This document shows, one piece after another, positions 12,301 through 26,299 of a stretch of DNA of 64,000 nt. Every line of letters starts with the position of its first letter. Position 1 is the stretch's first letter. The notes under the pieces are model-generated. The model saw nothing but the letters and a program-made list of their open reading frames with translations. It ran no database searches and was not told where the DNA came from. This DNA is from Lepas anatifera (Eukaryota > Arthropoda > Thecostraca > Lepadidae), in contig JAOTON010002102.1 in NCBI GenBank assembly GCA_034440635.1, positions 1 to 64,000 on the forward strand. The letters run 5' to 3'. The position numbers and the translations under genes were made by a program.

Positions 12301-13410
12301 GCAATATATTATATTTCGTGCGAAATGCGAAATTTTTATTCTAATATGCAAACAAATACGTGGGCTCGTACGTTTTTTGAAGCTTGTCGATATTCTTCTC
12401 TTCACTACTCTACTCTATAGCCTTATCGATTGGACTAAAAACGAATGTCAACAACCTATTTTGCCACAATGAGTCAAGTAGTAACTTACAAGGCCAAAAA
12501 GCAAAGATACAAGTAAGATGCGCAGCTCACAGTAGTTTTTCTACGCGCCTGGTTTCACTGCGTTGTGAGTGTCATGCCAGCATTTCAGTCCTTGATTAAA
12601 TCGCCTTTCATGTCTCATTCATTTAGGGGCGGATCCATATCCATGGGGTACAATGCGACCATGCCCCCCTTTACCTAGAGCCGCCTAATCGCATCCGTTT
12701 TATTCGATTTGTTCTCGAATATTTCAAATTTTGTTATAAAAAAACTGTTTTGCACGATTTTACCCAGATCGCTCCCAACCCAGATCACGGGGTTTATTTG
12801 AGACCCGATTCTGCACCCAATCGAAGTGGCGACCAGTTTTTGTAGTGCCTAGAAATACCTTTATATCTGGTGCGCAGGTCAGCTACTCTTGAAGCATGTA
12901 TTGAGAGGCTGCTTTCTGCAGATGACAGAGCGTGCCGGAAGTTGAGTTGACGCCCACGACGAAACGCGGACGCGTCAGAACTGCACGTGTGTGTTGTTGT
13001 TGTTCTGGGGTTGACACTTAATCTGGTTTTTATCGACGGAAGCCGCCGTGGGGAAGCTTCGCCACAGTTTCGGCGCAGCTTATCTCGCTTTCATTTCTGT
13101 TGGCAGCACGCGTGTTTTTGGGGTGGGTTACGTGGGTGGCCAGGGTGGAGTCCCGGCGTCCAAGAAAGTGGCAAAAGCAAAACAGTGCCGTTGAAATAAA
13201 AGCTGCATATATGCATATATCTCATAATAAATTACAAGAACGCAGTCCTTGCAACCATTTCCCCTCACAGGAGTTAACGTATTGAGCTGACGAAGGTGAT
13301 GCCACAGGCCCACCTTGAGAGCCAGCCTTATGTTTTACCAAAGGCTATTTCTAGCTTACCATTGCTGAACTACCGGTTGTCCTCTACCACACCATATCCT
13401 TATTGCAAAA
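9363..13410. other. Spire intron, unassigned
   Basis: GC-rich sequence at 10330-10660 has long open frames on both strands because stop codons are rare at that composition. I see no conserved protein there. At about 11985-12100 a stretch (GGGGCCGTTCATTTAATATG, then CCCCCTCCC) resembles a common invertebrate interspersed repeat, but I cannot bound it. Confidence 0.35.
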
Positions 13411-13590
13411 TGGGATGGATGCTTCAGTGGATAGCTTTCCTGTCTCCTAACCCACCGGTCTTGGGTTGAAATCCCGGCGAAGCCTCTGAACAAGCTGATC
13501 TGATTCCTCAGATCCCTCCCAACAGGGGAGAGTTGGTGACGCCGTAAAACCTTGGCAGTTGGTGCGTCTTTAAACTCCGAAAATTATTAC
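13411..13590 (+). mobile_element. tRNA-derived SINE, family A, plus copy
   Basis: An A-box-like segment (CAGTGGATAGC) and a B-box-like GGGTTGAAATCCC form the tRNA-related head. The body GAAGCCTCTGAACAAG, CCAACAGGGGAGAGTTGGTG, GACGCCGTAAAACC and the end GTTGGTGCGTCTTTAAA align closely with the reverse complement of 1935-2110. The end is followed by an AT-rich tail. Confidence 0.78.
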
Positions 13591-13792
13591 GCACCCTTAA
13601 AAACTGGGTTCGGGTGGCATGCCGTATACCTGTTTGCCCTGCCGCTGCAGCTCTTACTTAGGAGTAACTGGTATTCCAACCAGGATTCCTTCTTTATAAC
13701 CCACTTCTCCCGGCTAAAACTTTGCTTTGGTCCTCGCGGGTATTGATCATCTGCACTCCACTGAGCGAACAGTCCTCGTTGGGGTGGATACT

Positions 13793-13957
13793 GGGACCAC
13801 CGGTCCTCGCCCGGCTGTAACTGCCGGGACCACCGGTCCTCGCCCGGCTGTAACTGCCGGGACCACCGGTCCTCGCCCGGCTGTAACTGCCGGGACCACC
13901 GGTCCTCGCCCGGCTGTAACTGCCGGGACCACCGGTCCTCGCTCGGCTGCAACTGCC
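13793..13957. repeat. 33-bp minisatellite, five copies
   Basis: Units start at 13793, 13826, 13859, 13892 and 13925. Each begins GGGACCACCGGTCCTCG and ends in AACTGCC. Copies 2-4 are almost identical and copy 5 has a few changes. Because 33 is a multiple of three, the array is open on both strands and gives spurious 11-residue repeat proteins. Confidence 0.95.
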
Positions 13958-16900
13958 GCAAATGCTGCGGTCTTTGCCGGCCTACAATAGCGCTGGTTCT
14001 GGACCACGGGCTGGTCCGGTGCACAGTTAACACAGATGGCCGAGATGGCGTGAAGGCTCTGCAAAGTCCCAGTTATGCAACCAGGGAAGGGTAACCGCGG
14101 AGAGTGGGCTAATCGCGGTGAAGTGCGTGGGAATGAATGGATCTGATACTGGTGCAGAGTTCGTCATGAGCGTCCTTTAAGTGTTCAAGTCACTTCTTCA
14201 TTGTAATGAAATTGAAGGCATTGTAGTTTGATGTTTCAAACGAGTTTTCTTGGCAATAAACTACAAGATGGCTACAGCTTACTTCGCTTACCAATACGAA
14301 ATACTTACCTGAAAAGCACCGTGCTGAGAAAGAAATTAAGCGTCCGCGTATTTCTACCCGAGACTAGACTCTTTAAGAAGGCAAGCTATACCGAAGAAGT
14401 CAGATGGATATAAGCTTGTTTGCGACGCGAAATTCTCTAACCACATTCGAATATCCCAGACAAACTGTTCCAGGTTTTTGGCTCAGCGTTACGGACCCGT
14501 GCTCGGCCCGGAGCAGGTATTTTCCTCGAACCCCCTCGGGCGCCAACGTCTATGAAACCATCATCCGGGTTAACAGCATGCCGGACGACTAGGCCAGAGG
14601 CTTCTGTTGGCCGCCACGAGAGGTCGGCCATGCGGAGACCTCAGTGTTAGACGCCGCGCCCAGCTCCAGACGGCGCTTCTTGTTGAGGCCAACCGACCAG
14701 ACCATGAGCATGGTCCGCGGTCCGCAGTTCCGGTCGGCAACCGCGTTGTCGCAGTAATATTCATGCTTAACTGACTGCGAATAGCTGTGAGTCTGACACT
14801 GCACCGGCGCCCTGCCTCTTCACTAGTTGCTAGACGCAAAAATGGGAGAGGGGGGGTTGGAAAAGGCAATATATGCTTACACTCGCCGAATTAGAGTTTA
14901 CTGAGCTTGATTAATAGGTCTGCTCAAGTATGTGTTTAAGTCGATTCTGCATTTGAAGTGTTCTTCAAACAATTTTCCTATCATAATTGCTCTGTCGGTC
15001 ACTCTAAACGTCTAGCCGAATATTCGTGAAAGTCTGAGCTGGGTTATTGATTGCCGGATAGCCATGCTTGTTAAACACTACTGCCTCTTTTTCGACCATA
15101 ATTGAATAGAACTGTTATGAACCAACCGGTATAAATCGAAGGTAAGTTCCCGCTTGCACGCTAGGCCCACACGACAGCTTTTTCTTCCAATATCACAATC
15201 AGCCAAAGGACGTACAACCTGAGAACGGACACGAAAAGACGTGCGGCTCTGGTGTTTTTATCGCCCATTTCAGGGTTGCATGTGTCACGCGCTGAGTGCG
15301 GGAAGAGGGGGCGGGTTCGGCTCACGTAGCTACCCACACCCACGTCGACCAGACCCCTCGTTTGTATCGGACTGATCACTTCCTGTTCCGATACTGCACA
15401 CAGAACCTCGTACCAAAACACGGGGTAATACAGGGGGAGGGGGTGCAATCACGTCCATGCGAAGGCTGATCGTGCATCACAATGCGAGTATCCAGGAAGT
15501 TTCTGTTGGGTCTTGCTGGCGGTCGTAACGGAACACTTTAAGTCGCCGTTTTTTTTGAGGTAGTCACGTTGCCGACGAGATGTGATCAAGAGTTGGCGAT
15601 TAATCGTGGTAATGCTTTGCTGAATATAAAGTGAACCTCTTCCTTTTGGTGTGTGAGTAGGAAGAATCACTAAGGAAGCCTCAGACTGGTATGTCCGAGA
15701 GCTCTCAGGAAGGCAAGACGGCGTGGCCATGCAGGAAACCCATGCTTTACGTTTGACGTTAAATTGGGGAAAACAGCGCCCAACAGTATTGTGACGTGGG
15801 GGATTGATACTGCTTTCATTTTAATGTTACTTTAATTATGCATCGGCTTAATTACTCTGTCTTGCATAGGTACAGCCTTTGCGCTCCTGGAAGTGGATTG
15901 CTATCTTTTGTTTTTATATGGTTCAAGTTTTGGTCATGCTAGTCTGCATACGATGTTTAGAGATTCTTATTAATGATTATGCGTGAGAGTGCTGGCACTA
16001 ACACATGTGCGCCAAATATATTTAATGAATTTGTATATAATATGGGTTATTTGCATTGTCCTTCTCATTTGTAGGCTTTTATTTGGTGCTCTATGACCAA
16101 AAGGCAATACTAGCCCTGAAAAGTATCCACAACTATGTTGTAAACAAGTGATTATGGGCCACAAAATGGTCTATGTTTAGTTTTGGAGCACGGATGGGTT
16201 CAAGGTTTGGGCGTTTCCTGTCAGCAACTAGTACTGAAACGCATACGCAATCACTGCTCAAAGCGGGGGTGTTTAGATATGTTTTGCCTTGCTCCTGGAA
16301 AGTAATTCCCAACGAAAGTTAAAGGATGGTACCATTTATTTTATTTCAAATGTTTGCATTTTATAAGCGCCGTCTTTTTCGAATCGTGACTTCCATATAT
16401 TATTCTTAGCTTATATTTCATCTCCTTTATCTGCTCTTCTCGCCCTAGGCGAAATTATTCTAACTACATATAGATCGGACACATGAACTAGTTTTTGGTA
16501 GATCCTGGTTCGATTCCCCGTGCGTCTGAACTTTTACGGCGATAGCACGAGAAACCAAATAGTTGACATTCCTGAATGGAGGCTGCCATGTACAGAAACA
16601 TGTCATTGGTGGGTCTGGGGAAAATTTTCATGTGCGTGTCGGAGATTTAGGACCACATGCTGATGTGCTCAGAGGAAGGACGTGGATGAGATTAGAGGGC
16701 AGGTCAGCGAGATAAAATTTCAAATATGAGGAAATTTGCAAGTGTCGACCAGCTCTTACGGCTTGCAAAAGTAATTGTGCGAAAACGTTATTAAAAACGT
16801 TTTGGAAACTGTGGGGGATTTGACTTGTGAACATGATTTGTAGGCGTTTCGATGTGGGCTGGATAATATGACGGATATTACTTGTGCGCTCTAAATAATG

Positions 16901-19900
16901 TAATTAAACGCGACCCTTACTACGACTTTGTAACCATTCGATGTACCTTGCAACGCTGTGGAACCAGCACTCAAATTGAAACTTCGCGTTTAATCTTACT
17001 CCGGCCAAACCTTTTAAGAGGCCAAACTTTTTACTAAGAATCAAACCTTCATACACGAAAAACGAAGAATGGGAGCTCCGCATTGTCTGGAAATGCATTC
17101 TTTAAAACTATTTTACTCCGTCAAGCACATCCCTATCCGGGAAGTCATGCTTTGAATTTAGTGTTGTCGGCCTGTTGAAAGAGTCGCCGTCCTTGTCATA
17201 CGTCACGTACAGCGGTCTGGGCGCGGCCCGCTGGCTTTTGCTCGCGTCATGCTGACATCTCGGTGTTAAGATGAGATACAAACCTGTGCCACATTTCACA
17301 TCCGGCTTCTGCTCTTGGTGAATTTGGGATGCCTGCACATTCCAGCGCACCCAAGAGTAGAAGCACTGTCGCCCCGTGAGATGCAACACATCAGTTCCAA
17401 TCCGTCTGGTTGCGTCTATACCAACTCATCAAGCTGATGTTGAAGGGTATGGACAATTCCTTCGGAAGGAAACAAGATCATCAAAACTGCTTGAATCTAT
17501 TTTTTGCATGCAATTTATTGTCCATACGTCCATACCATCGGTCAGGACTTCATGACCTTATGACTCAGCCTAACTGTGAGAATGATGTGGTTCAGAGGTG
17601 ACCAATTCCGTTTTTTAGGCCAATCGCGGTATTTTGCGATCAACCATAATTGAATAGAAAGCAGTCAGTGCGAAGATCACGTGTCCTATTGAGGTCAGTG
17701 GTCATTCTATGGTCGAGGTCAGAACCAGAAGGTCAGAGGTCGCGTAATGGATCCTGCCAGCCCAGTGCTAAGTGCTTGGTGGGACGCCCTTGCCGAGACA
17801 CTGTGTGAAGTGAGGCGTTCGCAAAGGCGAGGACTGCACGCCACGCGAAGTCGCTCTCCTTGTGCATGCCAATTCGACAGCATGCAACACGTCTATTGTC
17901 CGCGTCGATGCCGTACGAACACCGGGGTAGTAATTTGATTGTGCAAAGTATTAGCCAATTCTTGTTTGGCCGGGCGCCTCTGACACGGATGGACGTTGTT
18001 ACCTCCGTGGAAAGTGGGATTAAGCGCCGGAGACCCTGCTGACGGGACGCTGCCCTCTGCCTGCACCACCGCCCCAGGCCATGACCCCATTCCTCTGCGC
18101 CCGGCCGCCCGGCGAGCCGAGTACGCTAGACCTGAGAAGTGCATTTGACTGCCGCCGAGGGGTTGCCACAGGGAGATATATGATTGGCGATCAGCTGCCA
18201 GCTGTGATCCTGCCGTCGCTACCGTGCGGGGGAGCCGGGCCGGCATCATCAGGAACGCCCCACGCCTGACCGCTCTGCAGAGGTAGACACTTTCTCCGCG
18301 GCGTGGCCGGGGCGCGCGAGCTAAGCCGCTCCCCTGCCGGCGCGCTGGTATGTGTGTTAGTAGCGTCATTAGGCGCCTCCCGGGGCGACCGGCCAATGCT
18401 GCGTCGGTGCCGTCTCTAATCGACAACACCAGCAGCCTACAACGGCGCGTCGGGCACCTATACAGCTGGGTGTTTACCGGAGCCCGCGGTACCGTCAGTG
18501 CTGTTGACCTATCGCAGATGGGCTACAGCCAACGGGATGAGGTCCGGGAACGAGCGGAAGACGGGCCGCACTTTCACTGAGGGATGCTCATATTAAGGTG
18601 GGGGCTGTCCCGCGATGTTCGGTGGTGCCACGCTGGAGAATGCTGCATCATGTGCCCGGAGATGGCGGTACCGTATTGTCGTGAAGGGGCTCCATCAGGG
18701 CACTGGTGGATGACCTCATTTTGTTCTGAGATCGGTCCCATAAGATTGCTGGATGGTGGCCAGTCAGGCGACTGATATATGATTCCGTGGTATCAACCGA
18801 GAGCTGATCCATAAGATATCTGTGAAATAATAGCACAGTCACTCTGCGAGAGGAATGGTCCCTGCGGGCCCGAGCAGGTGGCTCTTGCTGTTTGCATTTC
18901 TGGAGCTGTGCTGTGGTCCGAGTAATAGTTAATTGGGAGCAACCCATATCGAAAACAGGTAAACTATGTCCTTTCCCCAAAATAAATGCTCATCTACCTT
19001 CCATTTAGTTTCACAGCTTCTACATCATTATGATCGTCACTGTAAAACAAGAATAAGCAGCCTCTAGAAGCTGAACTCCCGGCTCGTTAATCTAGGACAG
19101 TTTTCCTGTCGGGCATGCCTGGTGGTTCTGCTCTCCCAACTCATTCCGCGGCCCGTTATGCATAGGTTTGTTTTCCATGCGTTCCCCTTTGCCCAGAGGT
19201 GTAGGGCTCTACCAGTACCCGAGGTGACCGTGCCCGGAACCGCCGAGAGCTAGAATGGATCGCTCATACCCCCGCAGGTAAGCCGACTGCGAACAGGGGT
19301 CTGGATTTATATCTCGTTAGGGGTACCCGGGCTCCCCCAGGGAAACATTAGGGCAGTGTTAAATCAATCATTGATTGTGGGTGCTTTTTCTTTTGAGAAC
19401 TTCCAATTAGTTTTATGTAGTTCAACAGATCTGTCCGAAGGACAAAATAACTTAATGCTATAATATCTCTTTAATACGGTAGTTAGCGAAATTGTTTCAA
19501 ATTTTGGCATCTCCAATAATTTTCTTAAGTCCATACCCGCGTATGTGAGCCTTCTCGGCTGGATGCGGCGCTGGACTTGTTGGGGTCGGACTTGTTTTTG
19601 TTGTTAAACTGTTACGACACGGTCACTTGCAGCAACCAGACTGCAACGTGGACAGCCGTTTCTGGGACCTGAGCTCAGCCAAGGGTCCGGAAAGGCAGGG
19701 AGAGCTCATAGTTTAAAAAGTTTACTTATTGAATGCCGGTTATCGGTCAAAAATTAACCTTTGCTGACACATGTGAAACCAACGACCTAAGTTTTATTAT
19801 GATGTCTATATGTACGCTATCTCTTGAATCAGAAGTGTAGAAAAAACTACTTCATGCAAACTATATTTTCTCAAGTTCTTTGTTTCATATCTGATGAAAC

Positions 19901-22900
19901 TGTTTCGGTCAAATATGAAGGAGTGTAGGCTTGGACTCGAGAAATAACGAAATAAATCAGTTGGCAGCCTGGTGGGTCACCAGTCGTCGTGTCAGCTCGG
20001 CTTGGACAGCAAGAGCCAGCAATTACACTGCTATACCTCTTCCACCCTCAGCCATTGATCTATTTTCCCGTTACAATTGTGACTACTGCAGAACCGTTTG
20101 TATTCAATGTATTTAGCCCCAAAACATTTTTATCCCTGCTGAGGTCCGATATTTCCAGTGCTGCAGCTTTGGCGTGCGTGTTATCATTTCTCTTAAAAGT
20201 GGTATCCAAATCCACAGTAGAATTGCTAATCTCACGGCGGATTAACGAACTACGAAGAGAACTTCAAGAAAGAAAGCGCTCTTGACGCTTTCTGCACAGT
20301 TTTATCTTAATCATTAAATGGTGTGAACGAGGTCTTCCAGCGGTTAAGCATTCGGTGACTGCTTTGGAATTCAGCAAACTAAATTTAGAGCTAAAATAAC
20401 ATGACCATACTCTAACACGTAACGACATAGGAAGATTGTTCTGCATGGCTTACTCTGACAGGACCCAGATTCAAGTAAAGCCACCAATGCTTGTCCACGT
20501 CTTGGAACCAATAATTTTATCGTTCATCATCTCACCAGCATCAGCTACCGACAGTTGATCCGCCCGGCACCACCGTTTGGTGCCCACTAAACATTGTTTA
20601 CGCATTGTGCGCTGGCTCTCCATACATCCGCCAGCTTTTTCTCCTCTAAGGGTGGCTGAGTGTGGGAGAGTTCAGTCGCCTGCGTGCCCTGTCGCACGCG
20701 ACCCGCCGACGCGGCGACCGCGACGACCCGCCAACAAATTAGTCCGATTCTAATGGAGATGAGATGTGTGAACGTGTATCAGAGAAGGGCGGAGCTGGGA
20801 CAGGGCTGTTGAACAGTTACACGGTCTGGGACCCGCCCGACGCCCGTGTCGCTGAGATGGTCTCGTCGCTGTGGATCTCGGTCCCACTGGCCGGCCTCAG
20901 TTTTACGGTGAGTGGGCCTGTGGCCACCATTACGATGACGGCGACACCACCGTTTGTAGCGTGTCTTGTTATTCTGGCGCGCGACGACTGGAGCGGCTCT
21001 CAGCTTGTTATCAGTGGGCATCATTTGCTGTGGTCCGACTTTTTCGGTCACGATCCAGAGCACAATAAATAATGTACTAATCGTATTTAATGAATGGCAG
21101 CGGCATTCGGCCTGACCTGTACCTACTAACGAGCTCAAACATCATTCGTAACAGTACAGGCGCGGGCTTTCAGCCCCATTTAATGGACCGCTCTCGAAAG
21201 CTTGCCGGTAGTTCGTTTGAAGCATTCTAACGAGCGCTATCATTTAGAACGGCGATCGCTGAAAGGCGCGATGATTTTCCTGTCGACAAATCATTAGTTG
21301 TTTTTTGCGTCGACTCCAGTGCCACGCGCCGACGCCGGACAATGTTTTTGTGCTGATGTTATTTTGTGGTTCTCAGCTACTTGAGAAGCTGAATGGCTTA
21401 GAGCTGTTAAGCTATCCTAACGAGGCAAGCGAAGATGTTATCTGGTGTTAAAAACTTACATTGTGATATTTTGTTAAATACTTCATGTAACTGCACTGCA
21501 CTGCAATCGCTGCAGCCAATGTATTTGGATCACACATTGCACCATATGTGTTAGCCTTAGGAGAGACTTATGGACTGTCTTGCCTCTTTGCTCACATTTT
21601 TCATTGCATACCCTTATTCATCAAAACAGCACTGGGCTGCGTGTGTATATATCCTCGCTATGGTTTGAATGATGTATTTTTACCATGACTTTTGACAGTT
21701 TACCCCGCGTCCTTTAGCGCAATGCAGCTAGCTGCCTATTTAAAGCGGCGGGGCATTACGCAGCTTTTCTGTTGATTGGCCGCTCAAGAACATTTTTAAA
21801 TCGCTCACTGTATTTTATCTTGTTCACATACCCATGTACATGAAAAACCTTTTCTCGCAGGTCGGCCGTTTCGGAGAACTTTATCTCGTAAGTTCGCATG
21901 CAGGCTTTGAATTTGTGCATTTTATGTGATGTTTAGTTTCCGAGTGCATCCTTATTGTTATTATTATTTTATATAATTCTTGTTGTTTCGTATCAGGGCA
22001 AAGTTTCGGTAGCAGAAACAAGAGATTGTGGACATTGAGCATATCTTAAATCCCGCACGATGCATCTTTGGTAATGATTTTATTTTTCCCATCATCAATG
22101 CACCAATGTCTTGTTTATTGAATTCGACAGATAATGATTCTGACCAGGTATCAGACAGCAACTACGTATTTTCTGCATGCCTGATTAAGGTAGTGGAAAC
22201 ACATGGCTGTTTTATGCCTGCAGAGACTGATGCGCCCTTAAGCCCAAATAACCAATCACCAGTGAAAACACATCTGTGGCACGAGCAACGAGAACCGCGG
22301 GCGGACCCTGAACGTAGCGTCGTGAGAGACCTCGCCGGTCGGGGGCGCCCCTCTCGCGTCGCTGGCGCTCCGTGAATACTCCGCCGCGACATCTGATGAT
22401 GGTCGCCGACGGTCGGGCATTGGGCGGAGACGAATAGCCACTTAGCCGGGCTATCCGGCGGTGACCCGACCTGACCTCCTGGTTGACACCACGCCCGTCG
22501 CGACGCTCGGCTAAACGAGATGGCGTTGACACTTTCACCGGCGACGGCCCCAGGGCTTTCACCCTATTGAGGCTGGTGTCGGCGTTGTACAGCTTCGGCA
22601 GCCGCCCGACCTACATCGTCCGTGTCACTGAGGGCGCTACCTGAGAGAGGATGTCGCCAGACGACAGTGACGACTCTCTAAGTGGACGCCACCGGCCTCC
22701 CGCTCTCCAGGAATGCATGAATGGGTGTCTGGGAAAAACGTGTCGCGATGGCGTGTAGAAGGAAATGAGGCTCCAGGAGGTGGGCGTCTGGACGGCGCTG
22801 CGGACTGAGAACGGTACAATGAGCGACGAGAGGGTTAAGACGTTTCGTTCAGAACGTATGCCTAGTGTTAGGTCACGACCTTACTGGCTGATTCAAATCG

Positions 22901-25900
22901 ACGCCACTGTACTTTTGGGACAGTGCTTACCCATCTAGAATGGTTGGTTGGGAGCCCCGGGTTGAGCGCTTACTGCATGACGTTGGTGTTGCTGACATTT
23001 TGCCGCAGCTCATTTGTCACGACCGTTGCATTGCTGCCCGGAGGCCATCGATGATTGTGTTGGACCTGGGCACACGCCTTTCCCTTTCTTTTACTGTCCA
23101 CTGTCACGCTTACAGGCTTGCAAATTCAGGATGTGTATGCTAAGGCTTAAGTTTAGGAAATAAATTGTCTTTCCTATCGCAGTTCATTTTGCTTTTCAGC
23201 TTCCATCGCTTGAAGTCAACTTTACGTTTCCCTACTGGCTAATGTCTGTAAATTTTCAAATGCTATTATGTAGTTCACCTCAGCTTAACTTTGCGACCTT
23301 CCAGCGATTATATGCTCTTTCTTCACCTCTCCTTGGACCCACGCACGCTTGTGGTTTTACGTGACAAGTGTAGCGAAGTGGCTGCTGGCCTAAATAACTA
23401 GATAAAACAGCGACTGGGCTCCTTGGAACGCGGCATGATTGCTAGATTGCCATATAAAAACAGCGGCTAATTCGGTCTTGTTTCTCCTCCCCAAAACGCT
23501 TCCAGCTATGGCACAGATGAAGGGAGGAGACAATCACACTATTGGTGTGGACATCTGGCGCTGTCTTAACACACGATCTATGTCCCAAAACATTCAGGCC
23601 GCGTGACAAGAGAACTGCTTTTGTGTGAGCTACATCTTTAACTTATGAAGCAGCTTCTTTACGCGGAGTTATCCAGTTGCCCATCCAGTCCCGTAACCAG
23701 ACGCTTCGGTATGCGTGTTGCGGGCCGCCTCAGGCCTCCAGTGACCTGAGTGTGGCTTCCGACTGAGACACAAATACGCCGCGAAGCCCCGCCGCTGCTC
23801 ACCCGCGGGATCGTCTTCGTCTGCCATAGGTGAGCCTGTGAGGACAGTGCCGACACTCTTAAGTGGACGCCACCATTGGTGTCAACCACTCAGGACAGAC
23901 CCCCAGCGAGTACTCTGCAGCTGCGTTGCACTCTTCAACTGGCGACGATCCTCTTTCCAATTTGTGATTTCCGATGACTGACGCGGGGCGGGTTGACCTT
24001 GAAAAAAGCGCCGTGGGACATCGCCCAGGGAATCTCTCACGGTCCCATCCCGACCAAACTCCTGCTCCGGACGTAGATGTAATCGGTCACCCTTCCTGTC
24101 ACAGGCTCGGTTCCCCTGGACGCCGGACCTTTGTCCTGACTGAACCCCCCACGATTTATGTTGACAGCACCAGCACCCTCCTGTCCTTGGCCTTGGTGCG
24201 TGCGGTAGTCGCATCAAGTCGCTCAAAAAGGAACGTCGCTGACCGAGGGTCGGCTCAAACCAAGGGCTTCTCGCGCGGCTGTCTATAAATGAGACCCGGC
24301 GAGACCCATAAACTAGTCTACGGCGTGGCGGACATAACGGCCGATCATTGAAACAGGAGAGGCGGTAAAGGCCAGCCATCGGACATCAAACTTTCAGCCA
24401 GCCGATAGCCGGCAGCACCTGCCTGCGGCGAGAAGCTTCCAGCACTGGCATCGTTAACGCTTGGTGGACTCTAAAGCTTGAACGGCACATCACTCGCTCC
24501 AAAAATTTACCCAGAGAGCTTCCAGAGGTAGACAGACTGTCGGCACCGATAGACCACAGAGGAACACTCTGCGTGGTCAAAGAGCCCTGTTAAAAACTCA
24601 TAAACGATCGGGCGGAAATAAACTCCCGAGGCGGTATCGTTAAGAGGCGGGTGGTTCCAAGTCAACTGTGCTCGCGTCAAACAATCGAAGTTGGTTTACG
24701 GTGGAATGACTGCCTTTGAGGCTCTGCGCTTGTAATGAGAGCGCACATTCTGTGGTTTTCATGACGTCAGTAAGTGCGGACGTCACACTGAATAATTGGA
24801 TCAGTGTTTTTGCGCGGCGGCAACCCGGCAACCTTCAGATCTGTTACGGCGCAGTACTTCTGCGTCGCAGGGGCAGATTGGGATCATTTCGTGCTTAGGG
24901 GGTATTCTTTGTGGAAAAGTTAACTTTAAGTGGGTATTAAAGAACCGTTTTTTTAGGGGATGGGGGCACACTGGGTAAAATCGTGAAAAGAGAAAGCTTG
25001 TCAAAATCAGTTAGAAGTGGGTAGAACGTGGCCACTTTCTGGGGGGGCGAGTGACCAGGTAAGATCTCTCTTAGATTCAGTTCTAAAGTCGCAATCAAAG
25101 ATGACTAACTCATGGAAAAGTTTGAACTTTACGTCGGAAAGCCAGTATAAGTTGATCTGAGTCTGAGATCTGAGTCTGAGAACACAGGCATTTTCATCAT
25201 ACATTAGCCATGGGTTACATTAGTCAATGGTAACTTTTAAAAACGGCGTGATAGAAACCTGAGTTTTCTCATGTTCAAATTGAAATACCCGTCCTCGCTG
25301 CGTCCTGTAATTATTTGTAATGATTTGTGGGAGGTGGGAGGAGGGGGAGGTGTGTTTATGTGCGTGGCTTACGGCTAGGGGGAGCGGGGATGAATACACT
25401 AACCCCTTCAGTGGGAACAAATCGATAAATAAATAAACTTTTTCGAGTTTCCCGGAGCGTCCAAAGCCGCAAAATCTCCTAAGAAGGCACTGATCACATC
25501 GCAATGTCCTTATCCTGAATGAAATACGTTCACTGCAAGCATAGAAGTGGGGACAGGGGGGGGGGCAGTAAGGTCATGCTCCCTGCATGTTAGCTAAAAT
25601 GGTCATGCCCCTCTCGAATGTTCATGATCTGAATCATTTTCCCTGTGACGTTGACTAAAAATAAATGGCTCCAAACTCACGCAGCACCAGCCACCTCCCG
25701 CCAATATTTTGAACGTTCCTTCACCTGTGACTGCAAGTGAGCCCCGTCAAAGGCTCGCAGTACACCACCCAGGCATTCCCCAGCGCGGCTTATCCCTGTT
25801 TACCGGCGCGAAGTGCAGCTGATCTTATCCCTTCCGGCAGACTGATCCCTGTATCCACATCAGGTTTTTGCTCCGGATCACTAACATCTCACCGCTCCTT

Positions 25901-26110
25901 CAAAGCCGTTCATACCACAAGGTTGAAAAAGCGGGGACCAGCATAAATCAATACAGGAATGCCGGGGAGGGGAGGGGAGGGGGGCGGCTCAGCGACCAAG
26001 CCGTTACAGCCGCACAAAAACGGACCGGACCGGGCGCAGGTGGGCAGACTGTCCGAGAGAGAGCGACGGTGGACAGACCGGCGTCGCTTTGGACTCCCGA
26101 CTGGCGGCTG
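13958..26110. other. Spire intron, long stretch without recognised genes
   Basis: Twelve kilobases contain no exon I can support. GC-rich islets occur near 18040-18430, 20690-21050 and 22280-22560. Their long frames on both strands have no family resemblance. A consensus donor, CAG then GTAAGTAT, occurs on the minus strand at about 14302-14312 with no recognisable exon behind it. A B-box-like GGTTCGATTCCCC at about 16509 may be a SINE scrap. Confidence 0.35.
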
Positions 26111-26114
26111 CAAC

Positions 26115-26235
26115 AGTGCGCGCAGCTGGTTACACACTCTCTCCACTTACTTTTCAAACGAGTGTAAACCAGCTCACCGCAGCCATGCGCGCAGCTGGTT
26201 ACACTCCTCTGCACACGCGACTTTTCAAACGTACT
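26115..26235. repeat. Two tandem units of about 70 bp
   Basis: GCGCGCAGCTGGTTACAC occurs twice, each time followed 25-30 bp later by ACTTTTCAAACG. The second unit runs directly into the TA tract. Confidence 0.7.
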
Positions 26236-26238
26236 TAC

Positions 26239-26296
<58 letters not shown>
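26239..26296. repeat. (TA)n microsatellite
   Basis: An almost uninterrupted run of about 27 TA dinucleotides follows ACATATAAA. It can form cruciform or slipped structures and is probably length-polymorphic. Confidence 0.97.

Positions 26297-26299
<3 letters not shown>

Noticed and set aside
12620..12690. GGGGCGGATCCATATCCATG resembling a MITE edge
   Set aside because: The opposite terminus could not be found.
13587..14064. Long frames on both strands with 11-residue repeats (RWSRQLQPGED and TTGPRPAVTAG types)
   Set aside because: These are translations of the 33-bp repeat in several frames at once. No frame has unique conserved sequence beyond the array.
14295..14320. ATACTTACCTG, matching the 5' end of U1 snRNA
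   Set aside because: The match stops after 11 bases and no U1 stem-loops follow. It can equally be read as a consensus donor on the minus strand, but no exon lies behind it.
17893..18429. A 178-codon minus-strand frame
   Set aside because: GC-rich islet with open frames on both strands. No family resemblance and no plausible exon boundaries.
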